Source: Thereva unica
Lineage: Eukaryota > Arthropoda > Insecta > Diptera > Therevidae
DNA: 64,000 bases
NCBI GenBank assembly: GCA_949987705.1
Contig: OX465286.1
Span: 4,317,445-4,381,444, forward strand
Direction: 5' to 3'
The translations under genes and the position numbers were made by a program. Positions 47,401 through 57,927 of the stretch are shown in pieces (position 1 is the first letter of the stretch; each line of letters starts with the position of its first letter). The notes beneath the pieces are model-generated. The model was not told where the DNA came from. It ran no database searches and saw only the letters and a program-made list of their open reading frames with translations.

Positions 47401-50400
47401 TTAATTAAGCGAAAACCCGCAAATATTTTTTTGAAGTAGAAGACTCGAGCAAAAAGGTTAAGTCGCGCTTAGTTCTACATACTCCAGCGAAAATCGGTAC
47501 TTGCTATCTTGTTTAAAAGAACGAGGGGTGTTCGATAATGTAGGGCTCTTCCTTGCGAATATGCATAATAGCCCTGCTCATAGTGATTATAGCCCCAATA
47601 AGACTACCCACAAGGCCAGTTGGATATTTCTGAACCCATGCAACAGGGTGATAAATGCGACCCCAGTGAAGGGAATTTTCGAGATTCCTGAGGGTAGTTT
47701 GAGCTGGCAAACCGTGGTGGAGTACCATGAGATCACTCCTTCATTAGAAGAAAATCTCCTTAAAAGCTCACGTGCGGAAACCTGCGGAAACCTTGCCATC
47801 TTCTTCTCCATCAGAGAGGCGAACCGAAAAAACATCCGCTATAAGAAGACGGGTGGTGCAATGCGAAAACGTTTTAGACGATTTTTGGAAGCTGGCTACT
47901 CCCGGCTCTACGTGGCCCTTGAACAGAAGAGGTATACCAATATCCGTAAAAAGAAAAGGGTTAGATCCAGGCCACAACCCGGCAAAAAGATTTAAGCTTC
48001 AACACACACGGTTTGAAAAGCCTTCAGAAAAAAAGTCCGATGCAGAACGGTTCTAAAGGAGATCTTCTGTCAGAAAGTGTCAGAATGGGCATGCTTGCGG
48101 AAAAATTATAATTGCCGTGCAAGGTAGTTCTCTGGAGGCAATAGCCGAGACAGGGCTCAGAATAGCCGAGCTTCCTAGGGCTTGCTGCGCGCCCGGAGTA
48201 GCTGGCCATGACCTGCAGGGACTTGATCACAACCACATGACTGATGCTATGGGATAATAAGAAGCTTGTCCAGATAAACCATCACACTAAGGCTGACTTG
48301 GCAGTTCTCGAAAAAAGGTTTATCTTGGACAACTGGAATTTATGTGATGAGAAAGCGTAGACCAAAGGGCGCCGAAAGACAATCTCGCTCTACCCTGAAC
48401 AATGGCTAGGGCCGCCGCTGTATAGATTGACCGTACAAAGCCATCCAGACAAATCACTATTTATTATCACGGCTTTGAAAAAAAGTGCCTGATCTTTGAA
48501 GAAAATGTTCTTCGAAGAAAATGATCTTGGCCTTGGCTTTGGAGAAAAATATTCGAGACTCATACCACACACAGAAAGTATTTTATTAATATTCAGGGGC
48601 TCACTGTTTTCATCCATCAACGAAATATATGAGTACGTTACGGACGCGAAATTTATCCATTTTTTTACGTTTAAATAGTTAAAGCATTACACTATCCCAT
48701 TTACATAAACCGATATCTAAATATGTATCCAAAAATAATTATATGGTTGTCATTCAGACAAGATCTTCGAAAATATATTAACAAATCTCAAAACTAACTT
48801 TCATCTAGTGCCCCCCCCCCCCCCCGTCCGCCGTAATGCACACTTTCAAATTTATTCTCTTCGGTTTTATAATAATTTCAAATGTTATCGTAATTTTTAT
48901 TCATAGTTTGTTGCTTAAATTATGAGCTGGCATTGATATGCACAATGAATTTAGTACTTGCTTAAAAAATATTAGAAAACAAATCAAAGAAAAGAACCCT
49001 CGAACCCTCGATATTAGTAAAGAGCATAAACAAATTACCTGGAAAATTTACTTTAATTAACACGACTAAAAATGCAGCAGGGTGCCAGTGTGCATTACCG
49101 ACAATATCAGACACTAAAACACCTAAAATCGTGCCATTTATAATTATAACATAATAAAAAAAGCAATTGCCTCCTATTATTTTCAAAAATGAAAGATAAT
49201 TGCAAGGACGAGCAGAAAATATCGCATATTGATTACATTGTAAAATAATGAGGAACACGTGTATCAAAACTAGAACTTTCGGCCGCAGCTGCTACCACCA
49301 CTAGAGGCATGCGAAATGAAAAGCAAAAAAAATTTTTTTTTGTTCCACCGCGATTCCAAATTAATTTAGCGCACTGCGCAATATGCTAAGTGCATTTTTC
49401 AGAAGTTTAATAATGCGAAATAATGAAAACTATTACACCTTTCCCTCTATTATTTTCAAGAATGGATAAAAAACAATTAGCACAGCAAAAGTTGGAAAAA
49501 CAAGGCTACAGCCAGTGGGTGGTTGTTATACCTCGACACCTGAACACCTTGACAAAATTAACTAAAGAAATTGATAACTAATTGGAAGACCGAGTTGAGA
49601 ATTTGGCGATGACTATTGTAAAATAATGATTGTGAAATAATTATTGAAATAAAATCTTGCAGCAAACCTTGAACTGCCCTTGAATTGCCTGCCATCCACC
49701 CTTAATATCAGACAGCAGCCACTATCACTAGATTTATTTGTAAAGGGAAAAAATAATTTCCACCATGAAAAACATAAAATTATAAATTACACGCAATTGC
49801 ACTTTTTTTAGAAGTAAAATATTGCGAAATTATGAAAAGAATTCCACCTTCACCTTGCCTTCTATTAGTTTCTAGAATGAATATTAAAAAAATCACACCA
49901 AAACTGGGAAGAACAAAGGGTTTATACCTTTCACATGACAAATTAAATAATATGAAAACTAATTGAAGTTTAAAATAAGGTAAAATAATGGAAAATGATT
50001 ATTATAAAATAAAATAATTATGAAGAATATCGTGCCTTGAACTGAAGGGCCCACGCCGCCGCTTAATGATGTCAACCAAGCAGCAGCCACGATCACCACG
50101 TTTTATGCAATTAAGGGCAGCCACTGTCACCTGGAAATTGAACAAAAAAAATTTTTTTAATTTTTACACCGTGAAAAATATTAATAATAGTAATTGCAAC
50201 AATAAAATGCGTTTTAAAGGGAAAATTATTTTAGAGAACGCAGCACCGACGTGACCACGTTCACTGAAATCTGCAAGATCAATGAGAAATTAACTGGCTT
50301 TTTCCGAAGTCCAGTACAATTTCTCTCATATTTTGGGGAATAGAACATGTCTATGCCCTATTATATTATTTGATATCACCCTTCCTCTCTCACTCTCATG

Positions 50401-53400
50401 TTAATAGTATTATATTTAATATGGCGTGATTTCCTTTTTCCTTCTCATTATTAATATTCCCTTTCTATTACCCCTATTGCTCTTCTCTTTATTAGCTGAT
50501 TTATTTTTGTTTCCTATTCCCTTGATTATTATGTTTCCCATTCTCTCCCTATCCTTATTACCCCTCCCTTACTTCCTGCTAGCAAAAAGGTGCTGGTGTC
50601 AGTGCGGGGGGGCCAGAATCTGCCCCGCACACACACAGGGGACGACCCACCAGCTTCCCTCTCTACCACTAGAGACGGGAATGTCCCGAAGGGATATGTT
50701 TGAAATGCTATTATATAGTACACAATCTCCAAAAAAGTGATCTTGTGAATTATATTCGAAGAGAAAAATTTATATGGGAGCACGATCAAATTGGAGCTGG
50801 GAAAGGAAGCTCCAATACTGCGAACCCCTCACAGTATGCAAGCGATCGTGTACGCATTTTCGCATTTCCTTGGTGGTGGGTGGATCTCGGTGTAAAATTT
50901 AAGACTTTCTTTATCGATGGAAATTAATTAATTAAAATAAAAAAACTCTTTAAATATCTCAAGTTTCAAGTTTAAATATCTCAAGGGAAAAACGCGAAAA
51001 GAAATGTGGAAAAACCACAAGAGAAAGTGGAAGACTTTCTGTCAATTTGACATGCATTTGAAAGGAGCAAAATCTGTGAAGGCTTATGCTGTTGTAAGGT
51101 TTATTTTTATCCAGAGACAAATTTATTGCGATCGCCCGCGCGGAAGTTTTCTATGCAGGAGCTGCTGGGTGGCGGCTTCTTGTGTGCAATTTTAATTTAA
51201 TTAATTTCGTAATAGTCGTGTATCAACTGAAAATCATAAAAAAAAATCCTACGAAGAATATTTGGATCTTGGCACTTAAAAATTGATTACACAAGAAATA
51301 CGTAATAACATTAACGTAAAAGGAACATTGCGAGTATTTAAGTATTAAACTAAGATCTAGGTCTATAGTGTTCAGGAGGACAGCAGGGAAGTTAGTTTTT
51401 TTTTCTCATAGTGTTAATTGTGGGAGAAGGCTGTGTAGGTATTGAAGGTAATTCAGCACCTGTTAACGAGCTCTAGCATATTCAGTGCGATGCGGGTACT
51501 CTTTAAGTAGTTTGAAATGCCTTGTTTGTCGAGTATCGTTAAATTTGATGGTCTCCGACACAGGAACTGCACCTTGCGGTTATTGTTCAGGACATCCAGG
51601 GTAAAACAAGATATGAGCAAGTTCCCTATAAAGGATAGGCAAGAGATCAAGGATTTTGAGCCTGTCCGTATAGTGCGAGGAAGATTGTGAAAATCCAAAG
51701 GATTATAGAGGCTCCTAAGCGGCAAAAGAATGAACTTATTTTGGACAGATTCTATTCGGTTTACACTAATTTGAAATATGGAATCCTAGATCTGGCAGGC
51801 ATATTCAACAGGCATATTCAAGAATAGGACGAAGTGCACGGCCCCACACCCGCCGTGCACAGTGACAGTCTCCATATTTCTAAACCATACTGTCTCCTAT
51901 AACTCCTCCGTCGCGCCATCCTCATTTATTAGACCTTATAGAGAGATCAAACATATTTCATTAATAATAGTCTTCAATTTTCCCGGGCAATGATTACTCG
52001 ATCGATTTTGTACCGATTGATCTGGTCGGTGGATTTTTCGATCGATCGTTTACCTGTTGAATTCGTCGATTTTTCGATTGTCGATTTTCCGATCTCCTAC
52101 GGCTAATTTCTTTCCATGTTCCAGAAGTAGTAGCAAAAACCTATTAAGAAGGTTTTGCGAAAAAAATAATTTATGTTTTTGGCGGTACCAGTAGAAAGAG
52201 CGAAACTTTTGGAGATTTTTTATTGAGTGTCGATTAGATTGTCAAAAGAAGTTCGTGTCGATTCTGAAATAGCACACATGTCTCGAACATTGATCGATAC
52301 GATCTGATTGGAAGGGAAGACCTTTTGATGAACAAAGAGCATGAAACAAAACATGAAGAAATTGTAGTAGGGTGGCAGTGCTGTCCTAAAGAATGGACGG
52401 AATTCCGTTGAATGGGGGTGATACGTATCAGTTTCGAGTAAAGATGGATTTGAGACGAACATAGATGCCAATAAATCGGCTATGGATTTGGTTTTTGTTA
52501 TCACCTCCTCCCCATTAATGAATGTAGGATTTGTGGCAGAGGTAGAGGATTTTATTTCTGAACTGGTCGTCAATGCTTTAACCTTCCTGATGATGGAAGA
52601 GTTTCTCGATTCGATATTTGCTCACGCCGAAGTGGCTCGTTTGGGGAACATGTGTACGCTCTTATAGACGGTTATAGACCTTTAATTGTGTTCATTAAAT
52701 TATATATTGGCCTAGGCTTTATACATTTGATAGAATGAGCAAGCACCATTCCTGCCCGTATATGAATTTGCAATCTAGTGTTTGTTTTCCTAGAATATGG
52801 ATCGAATTGAAATGACTGTTTCAAATCATCACATACCCTTCATTTATGTATTTTCCTAATTAACAAACTGAATTTAATTTTATAATATCAAAATTTTGTC
52901 CTTTCCAGGCACAACAAAAAATTCGTCAGTTAAATCAGCAGCACCTAAGTCAAAATCAGCAACCCCAAGACCATCAGTGATACCGCCAATAAGATCATCA
53001 TTATCATCATCATCGTCATCATTGAACAAGGTTCAGAAGCAGCAGCAGCCGCCATCAAAAAGTCCATTAGATCCGTCAAAGGGCATTCCAACGACCAGTA
53101 TTTATGAGTTTGGTCATCAAGATACAAATCCACAACTATGCCCAGATGAGGGCGAATCCGTAAGACTGTTAATAGTTATAACATCAGCGCCAGCACACCG
53201 GGAGGCCCGTTTAGCGATACGCCAGACATGGGGCCACTATGGGGCTAGACGTGATGTAGCAATAGCATTCATATTAGGTAGAACCACAAATCAGCCAATC
53301 GAGGATTCGCTCTCGGCTGAGAATTATATGTACGGTGATTTAATACGTGGCAACTTCATAGATAGTTACAATAATTTAACACTTAAGACCATCTCAGTAC

Positions 53401-53903
53401 TGGAATGGGTCGACAAGAATTGCCCCAGAGCAACATATGTACTTAAAACTGACGACGATATGTTCATAAATGTACCTAAATTATTAAGTTTTATCGAGAA
53501 GCATCACAACGACAAGCGAACAATATACGGCAGATTAGCGAAAAAATGGAAGCCAATAAGGAACAAGAAGTCGAAATATTACGTTTCGCCAGGGCAGTTT
53601 TCGGCAACAATATTCCCGCAGTTCACGACGGGCCCAGCGTATCTGATGAGCGGCGACATTATACATGATCTGTATATAAAGTCGCTGGAGCAGACCTACC
53701 TGAAGCTGGAGGACGTCTATACGACCGGAATTGTAGCTCAAATATTAAATATAAAGCGTGTACACGTGAACGAGTTTCTCAATCGACGAATCGCCTTCAA
53801 TCCATGCAATATACGAAAGGCAATCAGTGTACATATGGTGAAGAGCAATGAGCAGTTCGATCTATGGAAAAAGTTATTAGATACTACGACTAAGTGTAAA
53901 TAA
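41186..53903 (+). CDS. beta-1,3-galactosyltransferase (GT31), three coding exons
   Basis: Join of 41186-41444, 41517-41648 and 52909-53903: 1386 bases, 461 residues plus stop. Both junctions are GT/AG and phase 1/phase 1. The protein is a type II Golgi enzyme: a short cytosolic tail, a membrane anchor about residues 12-30, a polar Ser/Gln-rich stem to about 205, then the GT31 domain. Family landmarks are 'AIRQTW' (233-238), the metal-binding 'TDDDMF' (DDD at 312-314), 'TTGPAYLMSGD' (about 370-380) and 'EDVYTTG' (398-404). Sequons N93, N123, N135 and N286 suit a luminal protein. Members transfer galactose (or GlcNAc) from UDP-sugar in beta-1,3 linkage; the exact acceptor cannot be read from sequence, so no symbol is given. 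Introns are 72 bp and 11,260 bp. Confidence 0.93.
41517..41648 (+). CDS. galactosyltransferase coding exon 2 (stem)
   Basis: The acceptor TTACTTTTTTTTCAG ends at 41516. The 132-base exon stays open only in the frame set by exon 1 and ends ACAACAA|GTGAGT. It encodes a Ser/Tyr/Asn-rich stem with sequons NSS (N93) and NVT (N123). Confidence 0.85.
41850..42240 (+). repeat. tandem repeat, units about 183 and 167 bp, in intron 2
   Basis: ACTAGATCTT recurs at 41872, 42055 and 42222. The first two units share TTTTGAAAAATTCGAACCC and CCCTGGAGCTA. Similar 'CACTAGATT.ATGCG' phrases recur downstream at about 42636 and 42806 and at 49301 and 49724, so this is the edge of a larger degenerate array. Confidence 0.65.
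42230..43650 (+). repeat. 1.4-kb direct repeat in intron 2, copy A
   Basis: Matches 49000-50800 in the same orientation. The best-conserved part is about 43125-43545, near-identical to 50330-50695, including TTTAATATGGCGTGATTTCC, AGCAAAAAGGTGCTGGTGTC and GAGACGGGAATGTCCCGAAG. Copy A carries an extra partial duplication of the CTTTATTAGCTGATTTATTT segment. The short frames at 43295-43561 and 43377-43580 belong to this repeat and are not genes. Confidence 0.8.
43935..44095 (-). pseudogene. R1/LOA-like LINE RT C-terminal fragment
   Basis: The - strand shows 'LRYLGVMIDRIGC' followed, one frame over, by 'AALTRMLCNIRGPQ'. Both are landmarks of the region after the catalytic core in R1/I-type elements ('.YLGV.ID..L', 'AL.RLMPNVGGP'). 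Short and frameshifted. Confidence 0.6.
44370..45000 (+). pseudogene. RTE-like LINE, internally deleted
   Basis: In order on the + strand: 'CKDKSGHLLSSKDEVSR', 'MEKVRQAL' and 'ALKNHKASRSDSIPAE' (normally 'ALKN.KAPG.DGIPAE'), 'EMPDE', 'CVPYTKK', then 'EAVDEFVYLGTII' from much nearer the C-terminus. The RT palm between these is deleted. Several stops. It sits within intron 2 of the galactosyltransferase. Confidence 0.75.
45520..45870 (+). repeat. AT-rich dispersed repeat (partner at 59400-59755)
   Basis: Shares with 59400-59755 the ordered blocks GCATTTTTTTGAGATTTG, GAATTGAAA, TAGTTAATTTA and AATTTATGTATTTTATA. Clearly related but diverged. It is next to TGGCGCCTTGTTATATG at 45508-45525; origin unknown. 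Confidence 0.6.
45930..46180 (-). pseudogene. R1/LOA-like LINE C-terminal fragment
   Basis: The - strand frame contains 'FELVGLITGHCSLNYHLWRR' and 'EDEPAS', matching the RNase H-distal tail of R1/LOA-type ORF2 ('..L.GLLTGHC.LN.HL..LG....C..C'). The terminal cysteines are lost to decay. Confidence 0.65.
46612..46680 (+). repeat. remnant of the hAT-like family's end
   Basis: CAGGGTGTATTTTCACCGGG followed by CGCAATTTC resembles the left terminus of the elements at 6246 and 10561. No right end found. Confidence 0.4.
47590..48425 (+). repeat. dispersed LINE-like (ORF1-like?) repeat, copy 2
   Basis: Partner of 12070-12890. The frame from 47501 is open for 164 codons and includes 'KKTGGAMRKRFRRFLEAGYS' and 'TNIRKKKRVRSRPQPGKK', a strongly basic stretch compatible with a nucleic-acid-binding ORF1 protein. 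Later frames carry the shared ACCAAAGGGCGCCGAAAGAC block. No RT is attached. I do not recognise the protein family with certainty, and calling it a host gene is not supported because of the diverged second copy. Confidence 0.6.
48811..48825 (+). repeat. poly(C) tract
   Basis: Fifteen consecutive C. Possibly an old LINE 3' C-run like the one at 26878 (G on + strand), or an assembly-prone homopolymer. Confidence 0.6.
49000..50800 (+). repeat. direct repeat in intron 2, copy B
   Basis: Partner of 42230-43650. Early part: ACACTAAAACACCTAAAATC (49109-49128) matches AACACTAAAATACCTAAAAT in copy A. Late part 50330-50695 is near-identical to 43125-43545. After the conserved block both copies continue with AAGTGATCTTG and AGCACGATCAAATTGG. 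The frames at 50426-50740 and 50529-50789 are repeat-derived. Confidence 0.8.
51453..51860 (-). pseudogene. Jockey-group-like LINE RT C-terminal fragment
   Basis: Reading 3' to 5' on +, the frame gives 'LRPILEY', 'NRIESVQNKFILLPLRSL', 'NNRKVQFLCRRPSNL' and 'ISNYLKSTRIALNMLELVNR', the thumb-to-C-terminus order of Jockey-group ORF2. A short duplication around AGGCATATTCAA (about 51,797-51,820) interrupts it. Inside intron 2. Confidence 0.65.
52376..52805 (-). pseudogene. CR1-like LINE linker/RT-N fragment
   Basis: 'NPTFINGEEVITKTKSIADLL' matches the start of the RT segment at 28406 of the better copy, and 52678-52800 matches 28631-28762 of its linker at the nucleotide level. Ends about 100 bp before the acceptor of exon 3. 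Confidence 0.75.
52909..53903 (+). CDS. galactosyltransferase coding exon 3 (catalytic domain)
   Basis: The acceptor TTTTGTCCTTTCCAG ends at 52908. The frame carried from exon 2 reads straight into the 331-residue remainder, which includes a Ser/Pro-rich stem and the entire GT31 domain, ending at TAA 53901-53903. No internal stop or frameshift. Single-exon catalytic domains are common in this family. Confidence 0.93.
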
Positions 53904-54480
53904 CATTGTGCTATGTATAAATTAAGGACCAAAAACTGTTTTTAGATAATTTATTTTAAACTTTAACAAAATGGAAAAAACAAAGAAAATTCAAACAAAA
54001 ATCAAACAAAAAAATGAGAAATAAACAAAAATGCTTAGGAAAAAATAGAGCAGGATATCAACAGGATATAGCCACGCAGAACACAACTACAACAACAAAA
54101 TCAATAATAGTGACAACTTCCAACCACCCACAATCTTCCCCCATCCCTCTGCCCCTTTTATATGTATGTAAAAAAATTATTATTATTAAAAAAAATGAAA
54201 AAAAAACGTTGTTAATATTTAAGAATGTGAAAGGAAAAAATTGATTACTATTAAAAAAAAACAAGGGATATTTGAAAAACGTGCGATCAAATGAAATAGA
54301 GAAGTCAAGAACAAACACACGCGAACTAAAAGGATTTCATGAATGTGGTAGTTACATGGATTTTACGTTTTAAGTTTCAGTTTTTATTTTTGCCAACAAG
54401 AAATATTTAAGAGGAAAGTTTTTGTTTATTTTATTTTTTTTTTATTTATAACGAAATAAATGATAAAAAGTTGATACAAA
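53904..54480 (+). other. 3'-UTR and poly(A) signals of the galactosyltransferase
   Basis: AT-rich, non-coding. AATAAA occurs at 54020-54025 and again at 54455-54460; the second is followed by an A-run near 54478-54485 and is the better end. A LINE remnant starts soon after, about 54520. Confidence 0.6.
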
Positions 54481-54519
54481 AAAAATCGCGATTGTTTTCT
54501 TTCTTAATAGCTCAAGAAG

Positions 54520-55380
54520 GAGTGCGGGAGTTGCGAAGAATTTCGCAAAGTCATCGGCGTCTTAGACGAAAACGTCGAGAACAGGAAGATCCCAGTGGGT
54601 GCAAGTTGCCATGGAGGTATTGAAGGATATCCCATGAACCTTGTGGGCGGATGGTATCAAGGAGGTGTTATACAAAACTGCGATAGGTAGAGTCGGGGAG
54701 GCTAACCCCGGGGTGCCCGACTCAAAGCAGTAGAGGCATCTGACATTCCGTCACGTCCGAGGGCCAGAGCATGGTTCCCAGTTGCTACATCGGAACCGGT
54801 AGAAATCCTCACGATGCTAAAAACCTTGAGGCTTGAAGGAATACTTCTCAGACCACAGGTTTATAGAGTACCAACTGCGACTCTAGCTCAACGAGTAAGG
54901 CCAATCGAAATATATCTGCTGAGACAGACCATACTAACCTCGGAACTCTCTGACGCCCAGCCACGCCCCTTTACAAAGGGCAAATCTACTGCTACTGCTC
55001 TTCACTCATTGGTTTCAACCATTGAAAAATCCCTTGAGGTCAAGGATTAGTAGCATTTCTTGCCATAGAGGGGGCATTTAACAACATACTCCCGCACAAC
55101 ATTACCCAGGCCTTGGCAGAACATATAGGCACTCCGCAAGGAGGAGTACTTTCCCCGCTCCTATGGGTTTAACTATGAACCAACTATTGCGACGCATGGG
55201 GGCAGAGGGGCAGCACTTCCTGGCATACGCGGATGACGTTGTTATCATCGTAAGTGTTCTGTGATCTCATGGAGGTGGCATTACAAACCCTTTTAAGATG
55301 GACTGCCACCCAAGGACTCAGTGTTAATTCAGTAAAAACTTAACTGGTCCTCTTCACCAAACTATATCGATATGACTTCC
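54520..55380 (+). pseudogene. LOA/R1-like LINE reverse transcriptase, decayed
   Basis: In order: 'KGKSTATALHSLVSTIEKSL' (54,980-55,040), 'FLAIEGAFNNILP' (motif A; normally 'FLDIEGAFN'), 'GTPQGGVLSPLLW' (motif B, about 55,130), a shifted 'YADDVVIIV' (motif C, about 55,218), then 'LLRWTATQGLSVN' and 'LVLFTKLYR'. A deletion removes the stretch between motifs A and B, and frameshifts are frequent. Lies just downstream of the galactosyltransferase poly(A) site. The open frame at 54814-55050 is part of this remnant. Confidence 0.8.
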
Positions 55381-55984
55381 TTTTCATTGGCTTAAGCTAC
55401 TCACATGATCAGAAACTGCTGCAGCTGCATTTTCTTCTCCTTTCCAAAGTGTTATATCCGAAAATTTCGATTTGATAAACGGGTGGCAGCACAGAAGTCC
55501 AATTCCAATGGAAAACTCGAAAGAGATGACTTGAAACGACCTGCCGAGGAGGAATAAAACTTATATATATATATTTTATTGTTTAATAGAGATACTTACT
55601 TATTCAGCTGAAATCCATTCTCCATTAGTTTTCCTCAGTTTTCCCATAAGCCAAGTGACAACTATGATCACTATATTTTTTGTATTCTTGATAGTTGATT
55701 GAAAATTGTTTATGTTATTAATATATTGTTGAGTGCAGGTTTTGCTTGAGAGTCTGTTATTTCGTGTCACACTTGGCTTAGGGCTGGTTGCTGTATGTTT
55801 GCTATGGTCCCTTTCTTTTTCTATTAAAATCGTGTGTTTATTTCCCAAACTCGACTCAAACTACACGAACAACACTCCCGTACAGGAAGGAGTATCCCGG
55901 TACCGTACACGACGGTCTAATACGAAATTTAGCGTTTTCTATAAGCCAATCGAAAAGTTTCAAACCCGAAACAAACTTTGGTCA

Positions 55985-56058
55985 ATTGTAGATTGTTGAT
56001 TGAAGATTGTTGATTGAAGATTGTTGATTGTAGACTGTTGATTGTAGATTCTTGAATG
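55985..56058 (+). repeat. 14-bp minisatellite (about 5 units)
   Basis: Units of GATTGTTGATTGAA or GATTGTTGATTGTA in direct tandem, the last degenerate. Confidence 0.75.
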
Positions 56059-56579
56059 ATGGGGGGTTATTGGACGGGAAAGGAAGTAGCTTGAAGTAAA
56101 TCTGTAAGCGATATCATGACAAAAGCAAAAAATATAATATATAAAAAAATCGAATGTCTAATCGGGTCGCTATGTTTTGCCACTTTAATTTCTTCATTTT
56201 GTTGATGCTTTTACTTTTTTCCGTTTTTTTTTCTTTAATTGCTTTAATAATGATGCCGTTTTTTACTATATTTTTGATTTATAGTTTATTTAATAAAAAT
56301 AATGTTAAGTAGTTAAAATAATTTGAGGTAAAGATGCAAAAAGGGTGGGGTAGACTCAGAAATCGTAGAAATCCAATCTAAAAACAAAGAGGAAGGGTTA
56401 TGGATCTATAATTAAACTAAAAAAAAATAAACTAAGCCCTAGGTAGTAAGAGAAGACACAACAAGATGAGCCAATATTGTTCAAGGGAGGGTCTGAGTGT
56501 GCCATAAGCAGAATAAAACAATTCGCTTTAAACTGCTTAATATTGGCCAATGTTTGCTTGAGTCACTTAAAAACTAAGG

Positions 56580-56724
56580 CGGGATCCCAATGCATCCGCT
56601 TCGCTCCGATCCGCGCTAAGATGTCAAAGTTAAAATTCAAGGTTCACACTTCAATGACAGTTCGGAAAGATGGTTGCAATGGTACGGATACGGATCGGAA
56701 CGAAGCAGATGCATTGGGATACCG
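56580..56724. mobile_element. small inverted-repeat element (145 bp)
   Basis: The left arm CGGGATCCCAATGCATCCGC continues TTCGCTCCGATCCG. The right arm, reverse-complemented, begins CGGTATCCCAATGCATCTGC and continues TTCGTTCCGATCCG. Arms of about 34 bp with few mismatches. No clear target duplication and no ORF. Confidence 0.65.
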
Positions 56725-56899
56725 GCTTCAGAGCTAATCTACCTAAAATGTGGTGTGATAATTCTAATTAATGTTTCGTTGTTATTTATTTTCCCTATTT
56801 TTTCGTTCTTAATTCTCTTTCAGTCGATGACTATAGCTATTTTCCAATTATTTCCATTTTAGTTAGTACACAGCTGCTTGATTCTCTAGTTCATTTCTT

Positions 56900-57900
56900 T
56901 TTCTTCCACTGATCCTCCATCACTTTCATTTTCTTAAGTTATAAGTCTAATACCTAATGTCAAAGGGCGATAATAGCAAGAAAATACAACTACGCGTAGC
57001 TCCACAATTCGTTTCGCTAGGCATTCGAAGCAAGCGCCGCTTCAGGCTACACCCTCAATGTGGCCGAAAGTCCATAAGCGGACACTGCCTGGACCCATTC
57101 AATACCTTATGGAAATATTGAATGTGCGGTTCGTCCCATGATCGGGGAAGAATAGCATCGGTTCATTGAAAGTGTTGCCTGTAGCAAATTAGTTTGAACA
57201 GACAAATTTCCATGTAAAATAAACCTACTTAAATATCTAGAAGATCACCCAGTGACATCCTAACAAGATTGACACTTCATAAAGACGACCCTTCGCTAGT
57301 TTGATTTCCCCGTTTCTGTGCCAGCTCACAGTTGGCTAGCCCACAACCCTACCACAGTTGCCTGTGTCCCCACAAATTTGATCTGTTAGTGCGAGGTAGA
57401 CGATATGTCAGCATCAATCTTATCTACACTAATAAGCCTTGCATAGGAAAAGGTATCCGCTCCCGAAGGGGACTCCGATCCTATGACTTCACTTCGTCCC
57501 CTAGCACTCACAGTTGCTTGCAAGTTGCGAACCAGGCTGAACTCCACTAAGCTCGACCCCTCACAAACGAGTCAAAGCCCCGGGACAATGAAACGATGGT
57601 GTGACCATCCAGTATCAGGCAGGTAAGTGACACCCGAATATCGCGCCACTCGATAAACAGATGGCAGCTTCCATACCCACTAAAGAGATTGCTAAAAATC
57701 GGGGGAGACCCGTGACTTGAGCCGCCTGGCAACTGCAACAAGTAACTGTCCGCTAATGTTGGCCAAAGCTACTACTACCCTGGAAGAAATGTTTATATAG
57801 CTTATTTGCTAAAAAAGATAAGTCCTGAATCTAAGCTAAACTATTATATGATGGAAAAAACTTAAATCTATTCTCGCGATCTAAATGTCTATAATAAATA
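56900..57900. other. no gene recognised
   Basis: Moderately GC-rich 57300-57750 with no recognised protein. The - strand frame 57547-57741 is short. It lies downstream of the last predicted exon of the - strand spliced unit, so some of it could be its intron or terminal exon, but no acceptor or poly(A) signal could be fixed. Confidence 0.35.
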
Positions 57901-57927
57901 TATGGGTGTAGAAATAATGGTACTCAC

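Noticed and set aside
55600..55999. Overlapping frames of 82-88 codons on both strands
   Set aside because: No domain, no splice support that outcompetes chance, and simple-sequence neighbours.
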